Below the pieces are notes generated by a model. That model searched no databases. It was not told the origin of the DNA and was given only the letters and a program-made list of their open reading frames with translations. DNA of 64,000 nt from Lachnospiraceae bacterium (GTDB taxonomy: Bacteria; Bacillota; Clostridia; Lachnospirales; Lachnospiraceae). A program made the position numbers and the translations under genes. This document shows, piece by piece, positions 24,532 to 33,298 of the stretch. Location of the stretch: the NCBI GenBank assembly GCA_017509985.1, contig JAFWOE010000005.1, forward strand, positions 1 through 64,000. The letters are read 5' to 3'. The first letter of the stretch is position 1. Each line of letters starts with the position of its first letter.

Positions 24532-24945
24532 ATGTACAAGCTTAATGAGGAAAAAATGTTCTTTGACATTGCGGACGGACAGGCCGTAGTTATCAACTTT
24601 GTGACCGGCATGTATTACGGCACAAGCACGCTTGGATCGGCAGTTCTGGAAGCGCTTGTGAAAGGTGCCGAGCCTGCCCTGATCGCAGAAGAAATTCGGA
24701 AAGCGGACGGATGTCCCGCTGATTTTGAGGAGCAGCTTAAGATCTTTACGGATACCCTTGTTGAGAAAGAAATAATCATTCCGGCCGAGGGCAATGGTGA
24801 ACCGGCAAGCATTGATGCGGCAGCATACAGCGACGGCTTCGAACTTACTGTAGATGAATTTGCAGAGGTTCAGGATCTGCTGCTGGCAGACCCGGTCCAT
24901 GATGTTAATGTAGAACAAGGCTGGCCCATCATGAAGGAAGAGTAA
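24532..24945 (+). CDS. PqqD-like RiPP-recognition protein with C-terminal tail
   Basis: This 137-residue protein has a PqqD/RRE-type domain (1-85: NEEKMFFDIADGQAVVINFV, then a helix with LIAEEIRKADGC). PqqD proteins bind a leader peptide and present it to a modifying enzyme. An extra acidic tail of about 45 residues follows, ending DPVHDVNVEQGWPIMKEE. No separate precursor peptide is seen in the operon, so the tail itself might be the modified part; that is speculative. The start is ATG 24532 after AAGGAGATAAAA. Confidence 0.75.
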   Translation: MYKLNEEKMFFDIADGQAVVINFVTGMYYGTSTLGSAVLEALVKGAEPALIAEEIRKADGCPADFEEQLKIFTDTLVEKEIIIPAEGNGEPASIDAAAYSDGFELTVDEFAEVQDLLLADPVHDVNVEQGWPIMKEE

Positions 24946-25626
24946 ATGCCGAAAGTATCAGTGCTTATTCCGGTATTCAACGGGGAAAAATATCTCGCTG
25001 AAGCAATTGAAAGTGTTTTAAACCAGACTTTCAAAGAGTTTGAACTGATCATTGTCGATGACGGATCCACGGATGATTCCGGAATCATTGCGGAAAGTTA
25101 TCCTTCGGTGCAGTATATTCGAAAGCAGCATTCCGGCGTCTCGGATTCCCGGAATGCTGCTGTTAAGAATGCCGCCGGGGAATGGATCGTTTTTCTGGAT
25201 GCCGATGATGTTCTGGAGCCGGACGCACTGGAAAAAGAAATGGCTTTCATCTCATCCCATCCGGAATGCGATATCCTTTTCTGTAAATGCCGGAATTTCA
25301 CGGAGCTTCCCGATGAGCAGCTGACGGAGAGGCAGAAGGTCCTTCTTTCTGCGAAAATGGATAATATCATCCCCGGAGCCTGCATACGAAAAGAATTATT
25401 CGAAAAATACGGTGCTTTCGATACAAAATATCACTACGGCGAAGACACGGAATGGGTCACAAGACTGAAACTCCAGGGAGTTGATTTCTCGAACTGTCTT
25501 GATGAGGACCTTTATTTAAGGCGTATCCATAACGAAAACATTTCACTCGGACACAAAACGCCCGGCAAAAAAGAGTACCTTTCCCTTATGGCAGCTGCAA
25601 TAAGAAACAGGAAACAAGGATCATGA
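24946..25626 (+). CDS. GT2 glycosyltransferase
   Basis: This 226-residue GT-A glycosyltransferase has an N-terminal VSVLIPVFNGEKYL, the VDDGSTDDS nucleotide-binding loop (about 37-45) and the DADDV metal-binding motif (about 86-90). It transfers a sugar from a nucleotide sugar. It is short for GT2 and lacks membrane segments. It begins 1 bp after the PqqD stop and shares the ATGA overlap with the next gene. It is related to the GT2 gene at 27948. Confidence 0.88.
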   Translation: MPKVSVLIPVFNGEKYLAEAIESVLNQTFKEFELIIVDDGSTDDSGIIAESYPSVQYIRKQHSGVSDSRNAAVKNAAGEWIVFLDADDVLEPDALEKEMAFISSHPECDILFCKCRNFTELPDEQLTERQKVLLSAKMDNIIPGACIRKELFEKYGAFDTKYHYGEDTEWVTRLKLQGVDFSNCLDEDLYLRRIHNENISLGHKTPGKKEYLSLMAAAIRNRKQGS

Positions 25627-26780
25627 ATACCGACAAAGGAACTTTAAAAATAGGGAAGACCTGGATCGAGCACGCAGAAGGGCAGGCAAGGCTCTGTTCG
25701 CACATCCGGATCAACGGCCGGGAGGAAGTGATCTGGTACGGCGTAAACAGCGAACAGGAAAAATACCTTATCAGGGACCGGTCCGATCCTTTTGTGATGC
25801 TCCTCCTTCCGACTGCCATGCGCGGCTCCCTGACAATGACAAGTGAAGATCCCATGTCCGAACGTCTGCATTACCAGCTTCAGGACCTTCTTATGCCGGC
25901 CTTATGCAGCAAGGGTGACCGTTATCATTATGTAAACATCTTTACGCCGCTTACAAATGAGCCTGTATCCTCTGAAGGAGCAGTCGTTACCGGCTTTTCA
26001 GGGGGTGTGGATTCTCTTTATACTATTTTTACGCATGGAAAAGACAGTCTGCTGCCCGTTACGCATCTTACGGTCTTTAATTCCGGCGTTTACGAAGGAA
26101 GAAATTATCGCAGGAATTTTCAGCGGTTCAGCGAGAACTGCAGACGGTTTGCCGATGAGCTGGGTCTTAAGACGATCTTTGTAGACTCCAATGTATACGA
26201 AGCGCTTCCGGAAGATTACATTTCCGTAGTGTCCTACCGCCTGCTTTCTTTTGCCCTGGCGATCCAGCCCCTGGCTTCCGTATATCTTCTGTCCAGCGGC
26301 TATCAGGCAGAACTTTTTCATATCAGCTCTGAAAGAGCTGCTTACAATGATCTGCTCACGGTCAGCTGTGCAGGCACGGAAAGCCTGCGGATCTATCTTC
26401 CCGGGGCCGAAACGACCCGCATAGGAAAGCTTGAAGCGATCTCCTCCTGGGATCCTTCTTTCCGATGGCTCAGTTCGTGCATCTGGACGGATTCGGGCAA
26501 AAAGAACTGCGGTCACTGCAAAAAATGCATGTGGGATCTCGCGGCTTTGTATGCTATGGGCAGGCTGGAGAATTACAGCCCTGTTTTTGATATAGAAGAC
26601 TACAAGAAGCATCTCCCTCAGAGAATCGGTTTTGTCCTCTCCAACACAGTTGATCTGCACTGCCGGGAAAGTGCAGCCTATTTAAAACAAAGCGGAGCAT
26701 ACATTCCGCCCCTTGCTTATAAGTGTGCCGAACTGTTTCGTGATGCAGTGGATAAGGGAGAAAAGAAAAATGAGAGATAA
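25623..26780 (+). CDS. PP-loop ATPase-like protein 1
   Basis: This 385-residue protein has a PP-loop signature SGGVDS at 126-131 and a C-terminal metal-binding cluster GHCKKC preceded by KKNC (about 297-303). Its layout recalls QueC/ExsB-like and other adenine-nucleotide alpha-hydrolase enzymes, which activate a carboxyl or similar group through adenylation. Placement between two glycosyltransferases suggests that a sugar or peptide carboxylate is activated. The gene is paired with a paralog directly downstream. Confidence 0.7.
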   Translation: MNTDKGTLKIGKTWIEHAEGQARLCSHIRINGREEVIWYGVNSEQEKYLIRDRSDPFVMLLLPTAMRGSLTMTSEDPMSERLHYQLQDLLMPALCSKGDRYHYVNIFTPLTNEPVSSEGAVVTGFSGGVDSLYTIFTHGKDSLLPVTHLTVFNSGVYEGRNYRRNFQRFSENCRRFADELGLKTIFVDSNVYEALPEDYISVVSYRLLSFALAIQPLASVYLLSSGYQAELFHISSERAAYNDLLTVSCAGTESLRIYLPGAETTRIGKLEAISSWDPSFRWLSSCIWTDSGKKNCGHCKKCMWDLAALYAMGRLENYSPVFDIEDYKKHLPQRIGFVLSNTVDLHCRESAAYLKQSGAYIPPLAYKCAELFRDAVDKGEKKNER

Positions 26781-27951
26781 AGCATTAATTCTTTCTGCAC
26801 CATATATTATTGCCTCGGAAAACAGTTCGAAATTATGCTGTGACATCACCTGTTCAGACCGTTCATTTACCGCCTGGTTTGAAGTCACATCAGAGTATTC
26901 GCGCTATCTTACGGCAGATCGACTGGATGCTTTTGCTGTCGTTTTTCTTCCGTTGGCAATGCGTGAAAACGCGGATATGATCTGCAAAGCGCCGGTATCG
27001 CCCGAGCTGATCTATCAGATCAATCATTATCTGACGCCTGTACTGGGAAAAAACATAAAAGAATACAATGCCATAACGCTGAATGCAAAACCTGCCGGAG
27101 AAAGGATCCAAAGTGAAGGAGCAGCGGGTACAGGCTGGACCGGCGGTGTGGACAGCATGTACACGCTTAAAACGAGACTTAAGGCTTCGGAACCTCATAT
27201 GAGGCTTACTCATCTTGTGATTGCAAATATAGGAACTCTTGAAAGCTCGGATAATGAAGGCCTTCTGGATATAATGGTTAAGAGGGCGGAAGCGGGGATC
27301 TGCGCAGATACGGGTCTTAAATGCGTCGGGATCAATTCAAATCTGGATACGGTCCTGCCTGAAAACTATCTGGCGGTTGCGGGCTACAGGCTTCCTGCCG
27401 CCGTGCTTGCCCTGCAGGGCCTGTTTTCCGTTTTTTATCATTCCGGTGCCTATGAATTCGATACGTTCACTTTTGCAGGTGAAAACAGCGCTTACTATGA
27501 AATGTTCCTACTGCCATGTCTTTCAACAGATGCTACCGTTTTTTATTCGTCCGGAAGTTCGATTTCGAGGATAGAAAAATTAAAAGAACTGTCCGATTAT
27601 CCGTACGCCGAACAATACCTGCATCCGTGCATTTACGCCAAAACAGGAAAAAACTGCGGGAAATGCGGGAAGTGCATACGCACCATAGCCGCCCTGTACG
27701 CTTTGGGGACTCTTGACCGGTTTGACAAGGTCTTTGACACCAGCGACTTTTATAATAATAAAGATCATTATCTTGCCAATGTGATCAGCAACAGGCACAG
27801 ACAGCACTATAAAGAATCCTATGATATGATGACGGAAAAAGGCCTTATAACTGTAAAATCGATGCAGCTTTCCAAAATGCAGAACGCGGCAAAGATTATA
27901 GCCGACAGAAACAGGAGCACGCTTGAAAAAGTATTAGGTAAAGAAAAATGA
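26770..27951 (+). CDS. PP-loop ATPase-like protein 2
   Basis: This 393-residue protein is paralogous to the preceding one. The PP-loop reads TGGVDS at 124-129 (first Ser replaced by Thr), and the zinc-type cluster reads GKNCGKCGKC (about 296-305). ATG 26770 is preferred because of AAGGGAG upstream; it overlaps the previous gene by 11 bp. The two paralogs may form a heterodimer or act in succession. The Thr change may reduce activity. Confidence 0.68.
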   Translation: MRDKALILSAPYIIASENSSKLCCDITCSDRSFTAWFEVTSEYSRYLTADRLDAFAVVFLPLAMRENADMICKAPVSPELIYQINHYLTPVLGKNIKEYNAITLNAKPAGERIQSEGAAGTGWTGGVDSMYTLKTRLKASEPHMRLTHLVIANIGTLESSDNEGLLDIMVKRAEAGICADTGLKCVGINSNLDTVLPENYLAVAGYRLPAAVLALQGLFSVFYHSGAYEFDTFTFAGENSAYYEMFLLPCLSTDATVFYSSGSSISRIEKLKELSDYPYAEQYLHPCIYAKTGKNCGKCGKCIRTIAALYALGTLDRFDKVFDTSDFYNNKDHYLANVISNRHRQHYKESYDMMTEKGLITVKSMQLSKMQNAAKIIADRNRSTLEKVLGKEK

Positions 27952-28619
27952 AAGATCTTCTTTCGGTAGTAATACCGGCTTACAATGCTGAAAAGTACAT
28001 ATCGGAAGCCATTGCTTCGGTCAAGGACCAGGTCTGGAACGGTCCTGTGGAGATGATCGTGACGGATGACGGCTCTTCGGACCGCACGACGGAGATCGCC
28101 GAAAAAGCCGGGTGTATTGTTATCCGGCAGGACCACGGCGGAGCAGCTGCAGCCAGAAATGCAGGCATAAAAGCATCAAAAGGAGAGTGGATCCTTCTGC
28201 TTGACGCGGATGATGTTTTCAGCGAAGGCGCGTTGGAAGCCCTGTCCCTTCCGTTTGAAAAGGACCCTGAATTAAAAGCCGTATTCGGAAAAGCAGAAGA
28301 TTTTATTTCTCCGGAGCTCAGCCCTTTGCAGGCGGCAGAACTGAAAGTCCGCGAAGGCAGCTATGACGGCATCCTTCCGGGATGTTCGCTGATACACCGT
28401 ACAGTTTTTGAACAGGTAGGCCTGTTTGATTCTTCCTTAAGCAGTGCGGAAACCGTCGACTGGATGATGAAACTGAAAGACAACCGTATTAAAACGCAGC
28501 GTATCGATACCGTTACCTTAAGAAGAAGGCTTCACCTTTCCAATACGGGACGCATACAGGCGCATTCGGAAATGAAAAACTATGCCGCGCTTCTCAGAAA
28601 GAGGTTGAAAGGCAGATGA
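27948..28619 (+). CDS. GT2 glycosyltransferase
   Basis: This 223-residue GT-A protein has LSVVIPAYNAEKYI at the start, the VTDDGSSDRT loop (about 35-44) and the DADDV motif (about 85-89). Its length and C-terminal part (WMMKLKDNRIKTQRIDTVTL) match the GT2 gene at 24946, so the two are probably a duplicated pair, one beside each PP-loop gene. ATGA overlaps occur on both sides. Confidence 0.86.
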   Translation: MKDLLSVVIPAYNAEKYISEAIASVKDQVWNGPVEMIVTDDGSSDRTTEIAEKAGCIVIRQDHGGAAAARNAGIKASKGEWILLLDADDVFSEGALEALSLPFEKDPELKAVFGKAEDFISPELSPLQAAELKVREGSYDGILPGCSLIHRTVFEQVGLFDSSLSSAETVDWMMKLKDNRIKTQRIDTVTLRRRLHLSNTGRIQAHSEMKNYAALLRKRLKGR

Positions 28620-29470
28620 TTAGACCGTTAGTTTCCCTTATTTCTCCGGTTTATCAGTCTGCTCCGTACCTTGATGCTTTTCTGGACTGTGTTAGGGACC
28701 AGACATGGCGCCCGCTCGAATTCATTATTGCCGATGACGGTTCGATAGACCGGTCGGTGGATATAATCAGAGACAGAATTCCCGGGCTGCAGGCTTCGGG
28801 CATCGACGTAACGCTTTTACAGCTTGAGCATCAGGGACAGGCAGGCGCAGTCAATGCGGCTTTAAAGCATGTTGCCGGGAAATACCTTACATGGTGTGAT
28901 CCCGATGACTATATGCTTCCGGAATGCATAGAAAAAAAGGCTGATTATCTGGAATCGCATCCGGATATCCGGATGGTGCGAAATGACGGGCTGGTCATTA
29001 ACGGTGATACCGGTGAGATACTCGCTCACAGTGCGCGTAAGGGGGATATGCATACCCAGAATATTTTTGACGCACTGCTCTCCGAAACGACCTACTGCTA
29101 TGCCGGCTGTTACATGATCAGTATGGAGCTGTTCGATCTCTGCTATCCGGACCATGAGATCCCCCTTTCTCCGGAAGGACAGAACCTTCAGCTGCTGCTT
29201 CCTCCTGCGAGCAGGACGGAATGCGGGTATGTACCTGACGTTCTGCACCATTATCTTCGCAGAGCATCGGGACATTCAAGTAAGAAGAGAAGCTATACCC
29301 AGGCGCGCGGACGGATTTTAAATTTTTTAACACTGACGCGCCGGATACTTCCTTACTGCAGCTGTGATCAGGAAAAATATACGAAAAGAATCGAAGAAAT
29401 AAAAGACAAAAGGCTGGAACAGCTGAAATACTCTGCTGTTCTGCAGGCGAAGGAGGCGTTTAAAAAATGA
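28616..29470 (+). CDS. GT2 glycosyltransferase
   Basis: This 284-residue GT-A protein has VSLISPVYQSAPYL at the start, ADDGSIDRS (about 39-47) and a CDPDDY motif (about 93-98). It differs from the two shorter GT2 proteins in the operon and probably adds another sugar. ATGA overlaps link it to the genes on both sides. Confidence 0.86.
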   Translation: MIRPLVSLISPVYQSAPYLDAFLDCVRDQTWRPLEFIIADDGSIDRSVDIIRDRIPGLQASGIDVTLLQLEHQGQAGAVNAALKHVAGKYLTWCDPDDYMLPECIEKKADYLESHPDIRMVRNDGLVINGDTGEILAHSARKGDMHTQNIFDALLSETTYCYAGCYMISMELFDLCYPDHEIPLSPEGQNLQLLLPPASRTECGYVPDVLHHYLRRASGHSSKKRSYTQARGRILNFLTLTRRILPYCSCDQEKYTKRIEEIKDKRLEQLKYSAVLQAKEAFKK

Positions 29471-30528
29471 AGGCAGGGATTCTTACTTTTCACGAAGCCG
29501 ATAACTACGGCGCGGTCATGCAGGCATACGCCCTGCAGCAGACATTGAAAAAGCTCGGAGCAGACAGTGAATTCGTTACGATTCACTCAGAAAAAAAAGA
29601 AGAGCCGGATGAACCGGCAATGCCCTCTAGCGCTGCTGTTTTTGCAAAAATGCTCAAGAAAGAGGGCGTGAAAAGATCCGCTTTGTTTTCTCAGTTCCGT
29701 GATGAGCATCTGGTGTCTTCATCTCCGTATGAAAAAAGCGATCTGAAACAATGCAATGATGATTACGATGTATTTATCGCCGGAAGCGACCAGATCTGGA
29801 ACTTCCGCATTCCGGGTGCCGACGAACGCTATTTCCTTCCGTTTGCAGACCCCGGGAAGCGTTTTTCTTATGCGGCAAGCTTTGGAGCGGAAGACCTGCC
29901 CGAACAGGCTAAGCCATGGTGCGCAAAGCAGCTTGGTGAATTTAAAGGACTTTCGGTCAGAGAAAAATCCGGCGTGAAAATCATTCAGGAACTGACCGGA
30001 CGGGAAGCACAGGTCTGTCTTGACCCGACCCTTCTTCTTGACCGTTCAGACTGGGAATTGCTTATTAAAGAAAAGCCGGAAGAACCCTATATGCTTTTGT
30101 TTATGCTGAAATATGACCCTGTCCTGACAGATGCCGCAAAAAAGAAAGCAGCCGAATCGGGCCTGCAGCTTAAGAGTGTAACCTCTTCCTTTATGCCTCA
30201 GTTTGGTTTTGGCAGCTGGAGCAGTGTCGGTGTTAAGGACTGGTTAACTCTTATTGCAAATGCGGAAGGAGTATTTACCAATTCATTCCATGGAACGGTT
30301 TTTTCACTCCTGTTCGGGCGTCCTTTCCATACCGCAATGCTCACCGGTGAACTCGGGTCCCGCAACGGCCGGATCGTGGAACTGCTTACTCTTGCAGGAG
30401 TACCGGAGGGTCAGGCAGAGGATCTTATTTTAATAAAAACTGACAATTTTGAAAACCGTATCAGCAAGGCAAAAGAATCGTCGATCAGCTATCTGAAAGA
30501 AGTAGTGAATTATGCAGAAACTATTTGA
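29467..30528 (+). CDS. Polysaccharide pyruvyl transferase
   Basis: This 353-residue protein has the family start ILTFHEADNYGAVMQAYALQ, the VFIAGSDQIWNF motif and the late NSFHGTVFSLLFGRPF motif. Such enzymes add pyruvate as a ketal to sugars of surface polysaccharides, using phosphoenolpyruvate. It overlaps the next gene, a partner often found beside this family in Firmicute and Bacteroidetes capsule loci. Confidence 0.9.
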   Translation: MKAGILTFHEADNYGAVMQAYALQQTLKKLGADSEFVTIHSEKKEEPDEPAMPSSAAVFAKMLKKEGVKRSALFSQFRDEHLVSSSPYEKSDLKQCNDDYDVFIAGSDQIWNFRIPGADERYFLPFADPGKRFSYAASFGAEDLPEQAKPWCAKQLGEFKGLSVREKSGVKIIQELTGREAQVCLDPTLLLDRSDWELLIKEKPEEPYMLLFMLKYDPVLTDAAKKKAAESGLQLKSVTSSFMPQFGFGSWSSVGVKDWLTLIANAEGVFTNSFHGTVFSLLFGRPFHTAMLTGELGSRNGRIVELLTLAGVPEGQAEDLILIKTDNFENRISKAKESSISYLKEVVNYAETI

Positions 30529-31600
30529 ATCAAAAAAACAATGCTTCGGCTGCAGTGCATGTCAGAACGTATGTCCCTGTGATGCCGTTGTTATGAAAGC
30601 AGATGCCGAGGGATTTTTATACCCGGAGATCCGTGAAGAAAAATGCGTCGGCTGCGGGAAGTGCGTTGACGTATGCCCCATCGGTAAGTCATTCGGCTCT
30701 GATAAGCCAAAGGCCTATGCCATGCGGACAAATGATGCAAAGCTTCTTTCTGCAAGTACTTCAGGCGGGGCATTCTCGCTCATTGCAAAGTATATCTTGC
30801 AGAAAGGAGGCATTGTCTGCGGCGCTGTATTTGATGCGGATCTTACTGTAAAGCATGTTCTTTCCGCCGACATATCGGGAATGCGAAAATCCAAGTATGT
30901 TCAGAGCGATATTTCGGACTGCCCTAAAGAGATCCGGGATGCATTAAATCAGGGAAAGACCGTTCTTTTTTCCGGCACCCCATGCCAGTGCCATGCAATA
31001 AAGAATCTGTTTCCGGATAACGATGGCCTGTTTCTTGCGGCTTTGATCTGCAGGGGAGTGCTTTCGCCGGAATTATGGAAAGAATACCTCCATTATCTTT
31101 CAGCGGACAGCATTCCCGATTATTTCTGTTTCCGGGATAAACGGATTGATAATGATGCTCATACGGTGGCATGGAGCATTAACGGCACAGAGCGCACAAA
31201 TGAGTTCCAGCGGGATCCGTTCTGTCGTATATACTCCAAAGAACTGCCTCTGCGTCCTTCATGCTACGCCTGTCCCTATACCACTCCTCTAAGGGATTTT
31301 GATTTTACGATAGGAGATTTCTGGGGGATAAAAGAACTGGACCCGGCTCTGGACGACGGAAAAGGTACTTCCCTGGTGCTGGCACACAGCAGGCATGCGG
31401 CTCTCATAACAGAGGAAATACAAAAATCCGGCGAGGCGATGGTACTGCCTGCGGATGATGAAAAAAGCTGGATGCAGATTGCTCTTGAGCAGCCGGCGAA
31501 AGAAACGATGCTTCGCCGCTTCCTTTATAAAGATCTGAACACTAGAGACGGCAGCGGACACTGCAATATGGAACTGATTCTGAAAAAATACGGATTCTGA
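30512..31600 (+). CDS. F420 hydrogenase/dehydrogenase beta-subunit-like Fe-S protein
   Basis: This 362-residue protein has two N-terminal 4Fe-4S motifs (C11, C14, C17, C21 and C45, C48, C51, C55) and the FrhB/FdhB C-terminal domain (about 75-330), including FSGTPCQCHAIKNL and a late CYACPY. Proteins of this type in polysaccharide clusters are found next to pyruvyl transferases and probably reduce a sugar or cofactor with ferredoxin or flavin. This is not evidence of coenzyme F420. It overlaps the preceding gene by 17 bp. Confidence 0.85.
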   Translation: MQKLFESKKQCFGCSACQNVCPCDAVVMKADAEGFLYPEIREEKCVGCGKCVDVCPIGKSFGSDKPKAYAMRTNDAKLLSASTSGGAFSLIAKYILQKGGIVCGAVFDADLTVKHVLSADISGMRKSKYVQSDISDCPKEIRDALNQGKTVLFSGTPCQCHAIKNLFPDNDGLFLAALICRGVLSPELWKEYLHYLSADSIPDYFCFRDKRIDNDAHTVAWSINGTERTNEFQRDPFCRIYSKELPLRPSCYACPYTTPLRDFDFTIGDFWGIKELDPALDDGKGTSLVLAHSRHAALITEEIQKSGEAMVLPADDEKSWMQIALEQPAKETMLRRFLYKDLNTRDGSGHCNMELILKKYGF

Positions 31601-31617
31601 TTTTCTGGAGAGGACCA

Positions 31618-33297
31618 TTGAAACGGTTAAAAATTGACAAATCCGTCGTAAAATGGCTTTTGAAAGCAGCCGGCACAGTTAAAGGCAGCCTGATCTTTCT
31701 TTTTGCCGTAAAGATCCTTCAGGGCATAATGGGAATCATCTTTGCCTTCTTTCTCCGTTCGGTCATCGATGCTGCCGTAGCCAAAGACTGGGATACCTTT
31801 ACAAGGTCTATTTTCTTCGGCTGCGGGATCGTAGCATGTGAAATCGCTTTGTATTGGCTGGCGTATTATTTTAAAGAAAAACCGGCTGCAGAGCTTTCAA
31901 AAAACTTAAGATCAAGAGTATTCTCTGTCCTTCTGAACCGTTCCTACGCAGATGTTTCAAAAGTACATACCGGTGAATGGATGATCCGCATAACATCGGA
32001 TACCCAGGTCATCGCGAATGCCATTACGGCATTGATCCCCGGAACAGCGGGACTCATTGTTCAGCTGGTCTGTGCTTTCGGCGCTATGTTTATTGTACTT
32101 CCGAAACTGGCCTGGATCCTGATCCCCATAGGGGCAGGGATGATAACCGTATCCCTTTTCATGCGCCTTAAGATTAAAAATTTCCATAAGGCGGTTCAGG
32201 AATATGACGGGCAGTCGTACTCCTTCATTCAGGAGTCCCTGGGCAGCATGTCTATCCTTCGGACTTTCACACGGGAGGAATACTCAGTTAAAGAGGCCGG
32301 TGACAAACTGGATAAGGTTGTCTGCGCGAGACTGAACAGAGCCCGGTTCATCGCCACCTGTTCTTCCATTGTGTATGCGCTGATACGGTTAAGCTATTTT
32401 TTAGGTGTTGCAGTATGCGGGATACGTCTTTTTGAAGGGGTAATCACATATGGCATGATGGCTGCTGTTCTGCAGCTGATACGACAGGCCGATCTTCCTC
32501 TGGCCGAAGTTACGTCTGCCGTTCCCCAGTTTTTCAATATGATCGCCAGCGCAGAGCGCCTGATTGAGATCGAAAAGCTTGAACCTGATTATAATGATGA
32601 ATTTGTTTCGTCTGAAGCAGCACGCGAATACTATGATCATAAACTGTCTTCCATCGGCTTTGAAAAGGTTTCCTTTTCCTATGATGAAGACAACCGGGAA
32701 ATGGTTCTTAACCGCTTTGATCTGGAAATCGAAAAGGGCAGCTACATCGCTTTTACAGGTGAGTCAGGCTGCGGCAAGAGTACGACAATGAACCTGCTCA
32801 TGGGAATGTACAAACCCGACGAGGGTACTCTTTATATAAAAGATACCAACGGCCGTTGTGAAGAGCTCAATGCAGGATGGCGGGCTCTCTTTGCATATGT
32901 TCCTCAGGAAAATCTGCTGATGAGCGGCAGGATAAGGGACGTTGTTGCCTTTTCTGATCCGGATAGGAACTATGACGACGATACGATCTGGACAGCGCTT
33001 AAGATCGCCTGCGCGGAAAGCTTTGTCCGGACTCTTCCTTCAGGCCTTGATACGGAACTCGGCGAACGCGGCGCAGGACTGTCAGAGGGCCAGATGCAGC
33101 GCCTAGCCATAGCAAGGGCCGTCTTTTCCGGGCGCCCGATCCTGATGCTCGATGAATCGACCAGTGCGCTGGATGAAAGGACAGAAAGGCAGGTTCTGGA
33201 CAATCTGAAGGCCATGACAGATGTTACGGTCGTGATCATTACGCATCGCCCGGCCGCACTGCAGATCTGTAATAAGATTGTGGAATTCAAAAGGTAA
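31618..33297 (+). CDS. ABC exporter (membrane-ATPase fusion)
   Basis: This 559-residue half-transporter has six membrane segments (about 15-300) and an ATPase domain with Walker A GESGCGKST, signature LSEGQMQRLAI and Walker B LMLDESTSALDE. The catalytic glutamate is present, so a homodimer could work. It probably flips or exports the product of the operon. It starts with TTG at 31618 after CTGGAGAGG. The protein ends very soon after the H-loop (ITHRPAA). Confidence 0.88.
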   Translation: MKRLKIDKSVVKWLLKAAGTVKGSLIFLFAVKILQGIMGIIFAFFLRSVIDAAVAKDWDTFTRSIFFGCGIVACEIALYWLAYYFKEKPAAELSKNLRSRVFSVLLNRSYADVSKVHTGEWMIRITSDTQVIANAITALIPGTAGLIVQLVCAFGAMFIVLPKLAWILIPIGAGMITVSLFMRLKIKNFHKAVQEYDGQSYSFIQESLGSMSILRTFTREEYSVKEAGDKLDKVVCARLNRARFIATCSSIVYALIRLSYFLGVAVCGIRLFEGVITYGMMAAVLQLIRQADLPLAEVTSAVPQFFNMIASAERLIEIEKLEPDYNDEFVSSEAAREYYDHKLSSIGFEKVSFSYDEDNREMVLNRFDLEIEKGSYIAFTGESGCGKSTTMNLLMGMYKPDEGTLYIKDTNGRCEELNAGWRALFAYVPQENLLMSGRIRDVVAFSDPDRNYDDDTIWTALKIACAESFVRTLPSGLDTELGERGAGLSEGQMQRLAIARAVFSGRPILMLDESTSALDERTERQVLDNLKAMTDVTVVIITHRPAALQICNKIVEFKR

Positions 33298-33298
33298 T

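Noticed and set aside
30512-31600. Evidence for coenzyme F420 metabolism
   Set aside because: The FrhB/FdhB-like domain is common in non-F420 bacteria within polysaccharide clusters; no F420 genes are seen.
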